Shown here one piece after another: positions 43,800 to 52,827 of a DNA stretch of 64,000 bases; positions within the stretch are counted from its first letter, which is position 1; each line of letters begins with the position of its first letter. This DNA comes from CAVSRC01 sp963782045 (GTDB lineage: Bacteria > Pseudomonadota > Alphaproteobacteria > Rhizobiales > Kaistiaceae): NCBI GenBank assembly GCA_963782045.1, contig CAWAIR010000010.1, forward strand, positions 62,001-126,000, read 5' to 3'. The position numbers and the translations under genes were made by a program. Below the pieces are notes generated by a model. The model searched no databases, was not told the DNA's origin, and saw only the letters and a program-made list of their open reading frames with translations.

Positions 43800-43967
43800 G
43801 CACGCGCCCCCTTCAAAAAGTGCAGGCTCCGTCCTTGTTTAGCCGGATTGTGCAATTGCGAAAAGGCCGCGTGCGGATGCGAAAGGGCCGCAGGCGACGA
43901 GCGGGATTGCCGGGCTTGGCCGCAATAGGGCAAAGTCGGCGCCTACCCTACGCGGAGGCCATGCGAC

Positions 43968-44153
43968 ATGCCCGAAATCCACGTCTTCTGCGCCGAGGGG
44001 CGCACGCCCGAACAGAAGAAGAAGCTGATGAAGGGCCTGACCGACGCCATGGTCGACGCTTTCGACGTCAAGCCCGAGGTGGTGACGGTGCAGATCATGG
44101 AATCGCCCAAGACCGACAAGGCCAAGGGCGGGATTCCCTTCACCGAGCGGTAA
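43968..44153 (+). CDS. 4-oxalocrotonate tautomerase family protein
   Basis: 61 residues starting MPEIHVFCAEGRTPEQKKKL; the second residue becomes the catalytic N-terminal Pro after Met removal. VVTVQIMESPKTDKAKGG completes the beta-strand/active-site region. Such enzymes tautomerise 2-hydroxymuconate-type acids, but without aromatic-catabolism neighbours the substrate is unknown. Confidence 0.85.
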   Translation: MPEIHVFCAEGRTPEQKKKLMKGLTDAMVDAFDVKPEVVTVQIMESPKTDKAKGGIPFTER

Positions 44154-44171
44154 GGCGGTTTCCCTGTCGGC

Positions 44172-44210
44172 AGCTTGAAGTGTACGGCAATCGACCGTAC
44201 ATTCCAAGCT
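44172..44210. promoter_or_regulatory. Palindromic operator of the toxin-antitoxin pair
   Basis: A nested palindrome with inner arms TGTACGG (44181-44187) and CCGTACA (44195-44201) and outer arms AGCTTG (44172-44177) and CAAGCT (44205-44210). It lies 16 bp before the antitoxin start. DUF1778 antitoxins are ribbon-helix-helix repressors that bind such sites to autoregulate. Confidence 0.8.
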
Positions 44211-44226
44211 GAACGGAGACCTACCC

Positions 44227-44544
44227 ATGACCAAGCCCCTGCCGACCCGGAAGAAGGCCGCTGCCGACGACGCCAAGAGCACGCGCTTCGAGGCGCGGCT
44301 TACGCCCTACGCGCGCAAGATCATCCAGCGCGCCGCCGAGATCCAGGGGCGCAGCATGAGCGACTTCGTCGTCGCGGCGGCCGAGCAGGCCGCCGAGAAG
44401 GCGCTCAAGGACATCCAGCTCATCGAGCTGTCGCTGGAAGACCAGCGTCGCTTTGCCGAGGCCCTGCTCAATCCGCCGGAGCTTGGGCCGGTTTGGAAGA
44501 AGGCACGCGAGACGCACCGCCGACTGGTCTTGAAATCGCGGTGA
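44227..44544 (+). CDS. DUF1778 antitoxin (TacA-like)
   Basis: 105 residues. The ribbon-helix-helix region is TRFEARLTPYARKIIQRAAE and GRSMSDFVVAAAEQAAEKAL. The C-terminal tail, SLEDQRRFAEALLNPPELGP, is the conserved segment that neutralises the acetyltransferase toxin in TacA and AtaR. Its stop overlaps the toxin GTG start (GTGA), and a palindromic operator lies upstream. Confidence 0.9.
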   Translation: MTKPLPTRKKAAADDAKSTRFEARLTPYARKIIQRAAEIQGRSMSDFVVAAAEQAAEKALKDIQLIELSLEDQRRFAEALLNPPELGPVWKKARETHRRLVLKSR

Positions 44545-45056
44545 CCGAAAGGTTCTCTATCGAGACGCTTGCGCCTTCCCTCGACCGCAGTTCCTTTGCC
44601 TGCGGCGTCGCCATTCTCGATCGCTATTTGCAGCAGTTGGCTGGACAGGATGTGCGCCGACGCTTCGCGAACTGCTTCGTCGCCGTTGACCGCCTCTCGG
44701 GAGCAATCGCTGGCTACTATACGCTATCCGCCGCAGGCGTGCCGATCGCCAACCTGCCTGCCGAGTTCAGTGCACGACCTCCGCGCTATACATCCGTGCC
44801 TGCGGCGCTGATCGGTCGACTTGCCGTCGACCAGCAATTCCGCAGCCAAGGCGTCGGCGCGGCGCTGCTTCTCGACGCGGCCGATCAGGCGATAGGCTCC
44901 GCCCCGGCGGTATTTGCCCTTCTGGCGGATGCGAAAGACGATGCAGCAGCCTCGTTCTATCGTCACTTCGAGTTCCTACCTCTTGTCGGCAGACCCATGA
45001 CTTTCTTCCTGCCGATCATCTCCTTGGAACGACGCAAGCAATTGGACTCGCGATGA
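44541..45056 (+). CDS. GNAT-family toxin (TacT/AtaT-like)
   Basis: 171 residues from a GTG overlapping the antitoxin stop. GNAT motif A is IGRLAVDQQFRSQGVGAALL (acetyl-CoA binding), and FYRHFEFLPLVGRPMTFFLP is the typical C-terminal region with the conserved Tyr. Toxins of this type acetylate aminoacyl-tRNA and stop translation. The N-terminal DRSSFACGVAILDRYLQQLA matches the family. Its last bases overlap the rbsK start (ATGA), so the toxin and ribokinase are translationally coupled. Confidence 0.9.
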   Translation: MTERFSIETLAPSLDRSSFACGVAILDRYLQQLAGQDVRRRFANCFVAVDRLSGAIAGYYTLSAAGVPIANLPAEFSARPPRYTSVPAALIGRLAVDQQFRSQGVGAALLLDAADQAIGSAPAVFALLADAKDDAAASFYRHFEFLPLVGRPMTFFLPIISLERRKQLDSR

Positions 45057-45949
45057 TTACCGTCTTCGGCTCGATCAATGTCGATCTGGTCACCCGGGTG
45101 AAGCGCATCCCGGGGCCGGGAGAGACAGTGCACGGCACCGACTATCAGCTCATCCCCGGCGGCAAGGGCGCCAACCAGGCGCTGGCCGCGCGCCGCGCCG
45201 GGGCGGAAGTGCGGCTCACCGGCGCCATCGGCGACGATTTCCTGTCGCGGGTGGCGCTCGGCGAGCTGGAGGCCGGCGGCGTCGATCTCGTCTCCGTCGC
45301 CCACCGCGCCGGCACCACCGGGGTTGCCGTCATCACGGTCGACGAGGCTGGCGAGAACACGATCGTGCTTTCGCCGGGCGCCAACGCCCACGCCAGCGCC
45401 GCCGATCTGCCCGCGAACGCCTTTGCCGCCGGCGACACGCTGCTGTTACAGATGGAAGTGCCGCTCGCCGAGAGCCTTGCCGCTGCAGGGCAGGCGCGCG
45501 CGGCGAACGCCCGCGTCATCCTCTCGCTCGCGCCTTACGCGCCGCTTCCGGCCGAGGCGATGGCCGCGGTCGACATGCTGATCGTCAACCAGCACGAGGC
45601 GGCGGATTACGCCAGGCACCTCCGGATTTCAGGCAGCGGCCCCGACGAGACGGTCGCGGCGCTTGCCGCCGCGACCGGCCGCACGGTGGTGGCCACGCTC
45701 GGCGCCGACGGCGCGGTGGCCGCGGACGGCAAGGACGTGATCCGCGTGCCGGCGCTTCAAGTCACCCCGGTCGACACCACCGGGGCCGGCGACACCTTCT
45801 GCGGCGTGCTCGCCGCCTGGCTGGACGAGGGCGCCAGCTTCCGCACGGCACTGGCGCGGGCGGCGGTCGCCGGCTCGCTGGCGGTGACCAAGCAAGGCGC
45901 CCAGCCGAGCTTCCCGACCCGCGCCGAGATCCAGGACGCTTCAGCCTAG
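45053..45949 (+). CDS. rbsK: Ribokinase
   Basis: 298 residues, PfkB family. VFGSINVDLVTRVKRIPGPG and GGKGANQALAARRAGAEV mark the sugar-binding N-terminus; DTTGAGDTFCGVLAAWLDEG carries the catalytic Asp and anion hole. It phosphorylates D-ribose to ribose 5-phosphate. No ribose transporter is adjacent. Its start overlaps the upstream toxin stop by four bases. Confidence 0.9.
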   Translation: MITVFGSINVDLVTRVKRIPGPGETVHGTDYQLIPGGKGANQALAARRAGAEVRLTGAIGDDFLSRVALGELEAGGVDLVSVAHRAGTTGVAVITVDEAGENTIVLSPGANAHASAADLPANAFAAGDTLLLQMEVPLAESLAAAGQARAANARVILSLAPYAPLPAEAMAAVDMLIVNQHEAADYARHLRISGSGPDETVAALAAATGRTVVATLGADGAVAADGKDVIRVPALQVTPVDTTGAGDTFCGVLAAWLDEGASFRTALARAAVAGSLAVTKQGAQPSFPTRAEIQDASA

Positions 45950-46073
45950 CCCCGGCGGCGGCGGAGAAAGCCCCGAACGGTGGCGCTCTTCCGCACGGAA
46001 CCCCGGCCGGTTTCGCCCGGACGGCCGAACCGCTAACATTGGCGGACATGCCAACGCCCGAAAGACCGACACC

Positions 46074-47645
46074 ATGACCCCATCCGAAACCATCGTCGCG
46101 CCCGCCGCCGGCCTCTCCGAGCGCGCCAGGGCGCCGCGCGTGCTGCGCCTCAACCCGGCCGACAATCTGGTCGTCGCCATCGATCCGATCCTGCCCGGGG
46201 CGATTGCCGAGGGGGTGACGGCGGTGGCGCGCGTGCCCAAGGGCCACAAGATGGCGACGGTGGCCATTGCGGTCGGCGAGCCGGTCAGGAAGTTCGGCCA
46301 GATCATCGGCTTCGCCACCCAGCCGATCGGTCCGGGCGAGCACATCCACACCCACAACTGCGGCGTCGCGGAATTCTCCCGCGACTATCACTTCGCCGAG
46401 GACGCCCGGCCCGAGCACGTACTGCCGGTCGAGGAGCGGTTCGCCTTCGAGGGCTACCGCCGCAAGAACGGCAAGGTCGGCACGCGCAACTACATCGGCG
46501 TGCTGACCAGCGTGAACTGCTCGGCGACCGTCGCGCGCATCATCGCCGATGCCTTCAACCGCACCGACATTCTCGAGGAGTTCCCCAACATCGACGGCGT
46601 CGTGCCCTTCGTCATGGGCACCGGCTGCGGCATGGCCGGGCGCGGCTCGGAAGGCTTCCAGGTGCTGCAACGCACCGAATGGGGCTATGCCCGCCACCCC
46701 AACCTCGCCGGCGCGCTGATGGTCGGGCTCGGCTGCGAGGTGATGCAGATCCCCGATCTCGTCGACGACTATGGCCTCAAGGAAAACGAGCTCTTCCGCA
46801 CCATGACCATCCAGGCCACCGGCGGCACCCGCAAGACGGTCGAGCGCGGCGTGGCGATGATCAAGGAGATGCTGACCGACGCCAACGCCATCGAGCGCGA
46901 GCCGGTGCCGGTGTCGGAGATCATGCTGGCGCTGCAATGCGGCGGCTCGGACGGCTATTCCGGCATCACCGCCAACCCGGCGCTGGGCTACGCCGCCGAC
47001 CTGCTGGTCGCGCAGGGCGGCACCGCGGTGCTCGCCGAGACGCCGGAGATCTACGGCGCCGAACACCTGCTCACCCGGCGCGCGGCGACCCGCGAGATCG
47101 GCGAGAAGCTGGTCGACATCATCCACTGGTGGGAGGACTACACCGCCCGCAACAAGGGCGAGATGAACAACAATCCCTCGCCCGGCAACAAGGCCGGCGG
47201 GCTCACCACCATCCTCGAGAAATCGCTCGGCGCCGCCGCCAAGGGCGGCACCACCACCATGCGCGGCGTCTTCCACTACGCCGAGCCGATCGACACGCGC
47301 GGCTTCGTCTTCATGGATTCGCCCGGCTACGACCCGGTCGGCGTCACCGGCCAGGTGGCGTCCGGCTGCAACGTCATCTGCTTCACCACCGGCCGCGGCT
47401 CCGCCTTCGGCTTCAAGCCGGCGCCCTCGATCAAGCTCGCCACCAACTCCGACACCTATGAGCGCCAGACCGAGGACATGGACATCAACTGCGGCGACAT
47501 CCTCGACGGCGTCTCGATCGAGGCGAAGGGCCGCGAGATCCTCGCCGAGGTGATCGCGGTGGCGTCCGGCAAGAAGACGAAATCCGAGGAATTCGGCTAC
47601 GGGGACAACGAGTTCGTGCCCTGGCAGATCGGCGCGGTGATGTGA
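46074..47645 (+). CDS. Altronate/galactarate dehydratase family protein
   Basis: 523 residues combining an N-terminal SAF domain (DNLVVAIDPILPGAIAEGVT, HIHTHNCGVAEFSRDYHF) and the large C-terminal UxaA/GarD domain: GYRRKNGKVGTRNYIGVLTS, GTGCGMAGRG, LALQCGGSDGYSGITANPAL and IKLATNSDTYERQTEDMDIN. Both altronate dehydratase and galactarate dehydratase share this layout; the length is closest to GarD. It removes water from a hexonate or hexarate in sugar-acid catabolism. No transporter or regulator for that pathway adjoins it. Confidence 0.85.
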   Translation: MTPSETIVAPAAGLSERARAPRVLRLNPADNLVVAIDPILPGAIAEGVTAVARVPKGHKMATVAIAVGEPVRKFGQIIGFATQPIGPGEHIHTHNCGVAEFSRDYHFAEDARPEHVLPVEERFAFEGYRRKNGKVGTRNYIGVLTSVNCSATVARIIADAFNRTDILEEFPNIDGVVPFVMGTGCGMAGRGSEGFQVLQRTEWGYARHPNLAGALMVGLGCEVMQIPDLVDDYGLKENELFRTMTIQATGGTRKTVERGVAMIKEMLTDANAIEREPVPVSEIMLALQCGGSDGYSGITANPALGYAADLLVAQGGTAVLAETPEIYGAEHLLTRRAATREIGEKLVDIIHWWEDYTARNKGEMNNNPSPGNKAGGLTTILEKSLGAAAKGGTTTMRGVFHYAEPIDTRGFVFMDSPGYDPVGVTGQVASGCNVICFTTGRGSAFGFKPAPSIKLATNSDTYERQTEDMDINCGDILDGVSIEAKGREILAEVIAVASGKKTKSEEFGYGDNEFVPWQIGAVM

Positions 47646-47651
47646 GGCTTC

Positions 47652-48446
47652 CTACCCCATCATGACCCGCGGCTTGGCCTGGTAGAGCGCCGGGCCGGTG
47701 GACGTGACCACGATCACCGCCACCGCCACCCACAGGCCCGCCCAGATCCACCACAGCCGAATCTGGTCGGCGCCATCGAACCACTCCCAGGTGAAGGCGA
47801 CGGTGTTGACGGAGGCATGGAGCAGCGCCGGCAGCAGCAGGTTGCCGCGCGTCGCCCGCCACATCCAGGCGATCACGACCGACATCGACAGCAGCGAGGC
47901 GAGCCACGGCCAGACATTGACGAGATCGTAGTCGAGGCCGAACAGCGGCAGGTGCCAGAGGGCGTGCAGCAGGCCGAGGATGAGGGCGCCAGCGACCGCC
48001 GGGCGGCCCTCGATCAGCCGCGGCAGCGCATAGCCGCGCCAGGCGGGCTCCTCGCCGAGGCCGATCAGCACGAAGATGACGACGAACCGTGCCGCGAGCT
48101 CGCCCCACCCCGGCAGCTCCGCCCCCGGCGGCAGGTCGGCGCCGAGAAACAGGGTGACGCCGACCGCCATCGCCGTGATCGCCGCCGGCAGCAGCAGGGC
48201 TAGCGCATACCAGGAGAAGCTGACGCGCCAGTCGACGACCCGCGCGAGCCAGGCGCCGATCGCCGGCCTGCCGCCGGTGAGGGCGAGCATGATCGCCGCC
48301 GCCAGCAGCGGCCCGAAGGGCAGCACGGGCCCGTCGATCGCCTGCGGATCGAGCCGGTACCACAGCCACGGCCACCACGAGAGCGCGCACGCAAGCACGA
48401 AGAAGCCGAAAAGCGAACGGCGCTTCGCCCATGCGCCAAGCGTCAT
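47652..48446 (-). CDS. CPBP-family intramembrane metalloprotease (second copy)
   Basis: 264 residues from MTLGAWAKRRSLFGFFVLAC. Several membrane segments; motif 1 GLGEEPAWRGYALPRLIEG, motif 2 LLHALWHLPLFGL, motif 3 ALLHASVNTVAFTW. Same family as the gene at 33720-34574 but clearly diverged. It ends six bases from the convergent dehydratase gene. Substrate unknown. Confidence 0.85.
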   Translation of the reverse strand: MTLGAWAKRRSLFGFFVLACALSWWPWLWYRLDPQAIDGPVLPFGPLLAAAIMLALTGGRPAIGAWLARVVDWRVSFSWYALALLLPAAITAMAVGVTLFLGADLPPGAELPGWGELAARFVVIFVLIGLGEEPAWRGYALPRLIEGRPAVAGALILGLLHALWHLPLFGLDYDLVNVWPWLASLLSMSVVIAWMWRATRGNLLLPALLHASVNTVAFTWEWFDGADQIRLWWIWAGLWVAVAVIVVTSTGPALYQAKPRVMMG

Positions 48447-48588
48447 GTGTGCTCTGTCCTCTGCCCCGAAACGCGCCAACCCTAGGCCAAGCACTGGCGA
48501 TAGGCACGTTAAAAAGTCCCCGGAACAGGCCGGGGCGGCGCCGCGTTGCCATTCAAGGGTTGCGGGCAACGACAGGACTTCTGCAGAC

Positions 48589-49392
48589 ATGGACCGCACG
48601 ACCACAGCCAGGTTGCATACCGGCCGCGAAATGCCGGCGATGGGCCTGGGGACCTGGCAACTGACCGAGGATACCGCGGGCACCATCGAGCGCGCGCTCG
48701 GCCTCGGCTACCGCATGATCGACACCTCGGGCGACTACGGAACCCAGCCGGGCATCCGACAAGGCATCAAGCAGGCCGGCATCGACCGCGACGCCTTCTA
48801 TCTGGTGACCAAGGTCGAGGAGACCGACGACGCCTATGAGGCCACCAGACGCGACCTCGACGAACTCGGCCTCGACCACGCCAATCTCATGCTCATCCAT
48901 CGGCCGCCGAAGAACGGCGCCGGCGAGAGGCTGTGGGAGGGATTGATGCGCGCCCGCGACGACGGGCTCACCATCGACATCGGCGTCAGCAACTATTCCG
49001 TCGAGCTGCTCGACCGGCTGATCGAGGCGACCGGCGAGGTGCCGGTGGTCAACCAGATCGAATGGACGCCGCTCGGCCACAGCGAGGAGATGCAGCGCTA
49101 TGCCGACGGGCAGGGAATCGTCATCCAGGCCTACAGCCCGCTCACCCGCGCGACCAGGCTCGGCAACCAGACGCTGACCCACATCGCCAGCAAATACGGC
49201 AAGACGCCGGCCCAGGTGACGCTGCGCTGGGGCCTGCAGCGCGGCAACGTGCCCCTGCCCAAGGCGAACAGCCGCAAGCACCTGGAAGAGAATCTGGCGG
49301 TCTTCGAATTCGCCCTCGACGACGAGGACGTGGCGGTGCTGAACGGGCTCAACCGTCACTATTCCGCCCTCGGCGCGCTCCCCTATTCCTGA
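48589..49392 (+). CDS. Aldo/keto reductase
   Basis: 267 residues from MDRTTTARLHTGREMPAMGL; a longer frame from 48076 is antisense to the CPBP gene. TIM-barrel family motifs: MIDTSGDYGTQPGIRQGI with the catalytic Asp and Tyr, YLVTKVEETDDAYEATRRDL with Lys, LMLIHRPPKNGAG with His, and VPLPKANSRKHLEENL binding NADP. Reduces aldehydes or ketones; substrate unknown. Confidence 0.9.
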   Translation: MDRTTTARLHTGREMPAMGLGTWQLTEDTAGTIERALGLGYRMIDTSGDYGTQPGIRQGIKQAGIDRDAFYLVTKVEETDDAYEATRRDLDELGLDHANLMLIHRPPKNGAGERLWEGLMRARDDGLTIDIGVSNYSVELLDRLIEATGEVPVVNQIEWTPLGHSEEMQRYADGQGIVIQAYSPLTRATRLGNQTLTHIASKYGKTPAQVTLRWGLQRGNVPLPKANSRKHLEENLAVFEFALDDEDVAVLNGLNRHYSALGALPYS

Positions 49393-49412
49393 GCCGGCGC
49401 GGCAACGACAAA

Positions 49413-49441
49413 CGGCGGCCCTGCCTTCGGCACGGCCGCCG
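49413..49441 (-). terminator. Hairpin terminator between aldo/keto reductase and DUF1344 gene
   Basis: A strong hairpin CGGCGGCCCTGCC / GGCACGGCCGCCG with a TTC loop and one C-C mismatch. On the minus strand it is followed by GTTTGTCG, consistent with terminating the DUF1344 transcript; it may also slow the convergent reductase transcript. Confidence 0.6.
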
Positions 49442-49465
49442 CGCGTGAAATCGGAGATCCGGCGA

Positions 49466-49726
49466 TTACTGCGCCATCGTCACCGCGGAAGCGACCAGGT
49501 TGCCGTCGGCATCCTTGGTGAATTCGACCGTGACCTTGTCACCGACCTGCAGGGCGGATGTATCCGTGTCCGCCGGCAGCTTGTAGGTGTTGCCATCGTC
49601 GAGGGTGACGGTCAGGGCCTGGTCATCGACGTTCGTGATCGACCCCGACGCTTCATCGGCCAACGCCGCAAGCGACGACATAGCCAGAAGCACCGCCGCG
49701 CCTGCGGCGATCACCAACTTCTTCAT
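49466..49726 (-). CDS. DUF1344 exported protein (copy 1)
   Basis: 86 residues from MKKLVIAAGAAVLLAMSSLA (signal peptide, cleavage after ALA). The mature DUF1344 domain is ASGSITNVDDQALTVTLDDG and NTYKLPADTDTSALQVGDKV, a small OB/beta-barrel-like fold common in rhizobia, of unknown function. About 60 percent identical by eye to the gene at 49953-50216, so the two are tandem paralogues. Confidence 0.88.
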   Translation of the reverse strand: MKKLVIAAGAAVLLAMSSLAALADEASGSITNVDDQALTVTLDDGNTYKLPADTDTSALQVGDKVTVEFTKDADGNLVASAVTMAQ

Positions 49727-49952
49727 TCCTGTATCTCCATGAGAAAACACGACGTGTGCGACGTCGCGCGTTGCCCGATCGGGCGTCGCAATATCCACTC
49801 CCGATTCAGGGCGTTTGCTCGGCCGAATCGTGGCGCGGCGATGGCCGCAGCGCGGCGGCAGAACACAATCGCGCCGCCGAAATGCTGGACCTGCACAAGA
49901 GAAAGGCGGTCGCGCCGGAGCGCGGCCGCCGTTCGTCTTCGGAAAGCCGCGA

Positions 49953-50216
49953 TTACGACGAAGACGGGGTGACCGCCGAGGCCGACATCTTGCCGCTGGA
50001 GTCCTTGGTGAACTGAATGTCCACCTTCTCGCCGACCTGCAGCGAAGCCGCGTCCACGCTCTGCGGCAGCGTATAGGTGTTGCCGTCGTCGAGGGTGATC
50101 GTCATCGCGGTCGGATCGACGGACTGGATCGTGCCCGACGCCTGATCGGCAAAGGCCGCCATGGACGACATCGCGAGCAGGCTGGCTGCGCCGGCAGCAA
50201 TCAACAGCTTCTTCAT
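49953..50216 (-). CDS. DUF1344 exported protein (copy 2)
   Basis: 87 residues from MKKLLIAAGAASLLAMSSMA with a signal peptide. Core ASGTIQSVDPTAMTITLDDG and NTYTLPQSVDAASLQVGEKV mirrors copy 1. A tandem duplication is inferred; the 226-bp gap between the copies contains no gene. Probably periplasmic; role unknown. Confidence 0.88.
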   Translation of the reverse strand: MKKLLIAAGAASLLAMSSMAAFADQASGTIQSVDPTAMTITLDDGNTYTLPQSVDAASLQVGEKVDIQFTKDSSGKMSASAVTPSSS

Positions 50217-50437
50217 GATTTCCTCACGTGGTTGGCCGCAGCGTCAAGGCGCTGCGTTGCCCCCAACCGCGACAGAGTTCGCCATGGGAACGGGGCGAAG
50301 GCGGGGCCGGCCTGAGGCCGATTCGAGGAAAAATTCCAGACGCCTTGCCACAATCGGCAAAACGCCTCGCCGCCCCGCGCACCCGGCCGGTTTCCGCAAG
50401 ACGCCTGCCAGCCGATGCCCGTATCCCGCGCCGGGCG

Positions 50438-50878
50438 CTAGTGTTCCGCCGGCAGTCCGTCCCTGACCACGAAGGCATTGGCCCAATGGCCCGAGATGTT
50501 CACCGCCGCGCTGAAGACCTGCGCATTGTCCTCCGCCGCCGAGGCGTAGAGCGACTTGTGCAGTACCACGGTGAGCTGTGGGAACTGGCCGCACGACTTC
50601 GCCGCCTTGAGGTCGGAATAGGCGGACAGCGCCTCCTCGACCCCCACCGCACGGGCCTTGGCCAGCCTCTCGGCCACGCCCTCGGAAACGCACAGCACCC
50701 AGTCGTGCACGACAATCGTGGTTTCCAGCCGATAGTCGAGCGGCGCGATCAGCGCCGGTGGCGGCTTCGGCGCGGCCCTCCCCGCATCGAGATTGTCCGG
50801 TGCCGCGGCATAGGCCGCCAACGGCAGGATGACAGCACCGACCAGCGCGGCGGCGGCTGCCTTGCAGAAATGCGTCAT
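50438..50878 (-). CDS. Exported protein of unknown function
   Basis: 146 residues from MTHFCKAAAAALVGAVILPL (signal peptide ending AYAA); the longer frame to 51004 is unnecessary. Mature part: LDYRLETTIVVHDWVLCVSE, SDLKAAKSCGQFPQLTVVLH. Two cysteines could pair. No recognised family. It faces the FAH-family gene divergently. Confidence 0.65.
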   Translation of the reverse strand: MTHFCKAAAAALVGAVILPLAAYAAAPDNLDAGRAAPKPPPALIAPLDYRLETTIVVHDWVLCVSEGVAERLAKARAVGVEEALSAYSDLKAAKSCGQFPQLTVVLHKSLYASAAEDNAQVFSAAVNISGHWANAFVVRDGLPAEH

Positions 50879-51075
50879 GGTTCCAGCCCTCTTCGATTGG
50901 CCGCCCCGGCGACCGTGCACAACCGCCCATGACGCGCTAAGAACCGTCCGGACGACTCGACCCCGCAAGGCCGAGCCTAACAGCACCGGCGGCCGGCCCC
51001 GCATTACAGCTTGGCGGGCTAGGTAATTTTGCCGGGGCTGTGTGTGCGAACGGCAACAGAAGGACAGGGAACCTG

Positions 51076-52251
51076 ATGGAACTCGACACCGGCGCTTCCT
51101 TCGCCCTGCCCGACGATGCGGGACAGGCGATCCTCGTCGGCCGTGTCTGGCGACCAGAACTCGGCGGCCCCTCCGTGGTGGCGGTGCGCGGCCTCGAGCT
51201 GGTCGACATCTCGGCCGCGGCGCCGACCATGCGCGACCTCTGCGAAGCGCCGGAGCCGGCGGGGCTCGCCCACGATGCCGCCGGCGAGCCGATCGGCGCT
51301 CTCGACGATATTCTCGCCAACACGCCGCGCGCGACGCGCGACCCCGCCAGGCCCTGGCTGCTGGCGCCGACCGACCTGCAGGCGATCAAGGCGGCCGGCG
51401 TCACCTTCGCCGTGTCGATGCTGGAGCGGGTGATCGAGGAGCGCACCCGTGGCGCGCCGGAACACGCGGCGGAAGTGCGCGCCGAGATCGGCGGGCTGAT
51501 CGGTCCCGACCTTTCCCGCCTCAAGCCGGGCTCGCCGGAGGCGATGGCGCTGAAGGACCTGCTCATCGACAAGGGGCTGTGGTCGCAATATCTCGAGGTC
51601 GGCATCGGGCCGGATGCCGAGATCTTCACCAAGGCGCCGCCCATGGCCGCCGTCGGCCATCTCGCCGAGATCGGCATCCACCCGATGTCGTCGTGGAACA
51701 ATCCGGAGCCGGAGGTGGTGCTGGTCGCCGCCGCCACCGGTGCGATCGTCGGAGCCACGCTCGGCAACGACGTCAACCTGCGCGACGTCGAGGGCCGCTC
51801 GGCGCTGCTCCTCGGCAAGGCCAAGGACAATAATGCCAGCGCCTCGCTCGGACCCTTCATCCGGCTCTTCGGCCATGGCTTCTCGCTCGACGACATCCGC
51901 CGCGCCAACGTGACGCTGACGGTGGAGGGCGAGGACGGCTTCCGCCTGGAGGCGGCCAGCGCGATGAGCAAGATCAGCCGCGATCCGGCCGAGCTGATCG
52001 CCTCGGCGATCGGCAAGCACCACCAGTATCCGGACGGCGTTGTGCTCTATCTCGGCACCATGTTCGCGCCGGTCGAGGACCGCGACGCGCCCGGCCAGGG
52101 CTTCACCCACAAGATCGGCGACATCGTCACCATCGCCACGCCGGCGCTCGGACACCTGTCGAACCGCGTCGTCCATACCGACCAGGCCGAGCCGTGGACC
52201 TTCGGCGCCGGCGCGCTGATGCGCAACCTGGCCAAGCGCGGGCTGATCTGA
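51076..52251 (+). CDS. Fumarylacetoacetate hydrolase family protein
   Basis: 391 residues from MELDTGASFALPDDAGQAIL. The FAH C-terminal domain is visible: DAEIFTKAPPMAAVGHLAEI, NNPEPEVVLVAAATGAIVGA with metal-binding acidic residues, and GNDVNLRDVEGRSALLLGKA. The N-terminal extension resembles sugar-acid dehydratases of this family (such as 2-keto-3-deoxy-arabinonate dehydratase). The substrate is uncertain. It is convergent with the epimerase gene, two bases apart. Confidence 0.82.
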   Translation: MELDTGASFALPDDAGQAILVGRVWRPELGGPSVVAVRGLELVDISAAAPTMRDLCEAPEPAGLAHDAAGEPIGALDDILANTPRATRDPARPWLLAPTDLQAIKAAGVTFAVSMLERVIEERTRGAPEHAAEVRAEIGGLIGPDLSRLKPGSPEAMALKDLLIDKGLWSQYLEVGIGPDAEIFTKAPPMAAVGHLAEIGIHPMSSWNNPEPEVVLVAAATGAIVGATLGNDVNLRDVEGRSALLLGKAKDNNASASLGPFIRLFGHGFSLDDIRRANVTLTVEGEDGFRLEAASAMSKISRDPAELIASAIGKHHQYPDGVVLYLGTMFAPVEDRDAPGQGFTHKIGDIVTIATPALGHLSNRVVHTDQAEPWTFGAGALMRNLAKRGLI

Positions 52252-52253
52252 GA

Positions 52254-52793
52254 TCAGTCTTCCAGCACCTTGCGGAATTCGGCGACGAGCTTCTCGTCGC
52301 TCCACAGCAGCGCCTGCTCCCATTCGGGATTGCGCGTGATGTCGTGGCCCCGCCGCGGCACCCAGCCGATACGCACGAAGCGCCCCATCCGACCGGGGCC
52401 GACGTCGTACATGGCGGCCAGGGACTCCATGACCCGCTTGGAGTGGCTGTAGGGGCCGAGATACTGGCCCGCCATCGGCACCGCCCAGCCGGACGAGGCG
52501 ACGATGACGCGCGGCACGCCGGCGGCGCCGGCGGCGGCGAACAGGCGGGCGGCGTTGATCACCGACTGCCAGTGGGAGGCGTCCTGCTTGTAGGGGCTGG
52601 GTTCGGCGGCAAGGTGGATGATCGCATCGGCACCGGAAAGCACGCCGCGCATCGGCTCGGACGCGTAGTCGACCGTGTCGAAGTCGATGACGACATCGGC
52701 ACCGGCGACGCGATCCACGCCGATGGCCCCGGGAAATGCCGCCATCAGCAGGCTGCCGACGGTGCCCTTCGACCCGGTGATGACAAGCTTCAT
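52254..52793 (-). CDS. Short NAD(P)-dependent epimerase/dehydratase-fold protein
   Basis: 179 residues, unusually short for this family. The Rossmann motif is VITGSKGTVGSLLMAAFPG, followed by DAIIHLAAEPSPYKQDASHW, RVIVASSGWAVPMAG and the YSHSK catalytic Tyr-Lys (LGPYSHSKRVMESLAAMYDV). The C-terminal substrate domain is reduced. It could be a uronate-dehydrogenase-like enzyme. Next to the polysaccharide deacetylase on the same strand. Confidence 0.78.
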   Translation of the reverse strand: MKLVITGSKGTVGSLLMAAFPGAIGVDRVAGADVVIDFDTVDYASEPMRGVLSGADAIIHLAAEPSPYKQDASHWQSVINAARLFAAAGAAGVPRVIVASSGWAVPMAGQYLGPYSHSKRVMESLAAMYDVGPGRMGRFVRIGWVPRRGHDITRNPEWEQALLWSDEKLVAEFRKVLED

Positions 52794-52827
52794 GATGCCC
52801 CTCCGTGTGCGCCCGGAGGTGCGGATA

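Noticed and set aside
40425..43928. A 1,167-codon open frame on the plus strand
   Set aside because: It lies antisense to pyruvate carboxylase and arises from high-GC codon bias; its translation has no domain resemblance.
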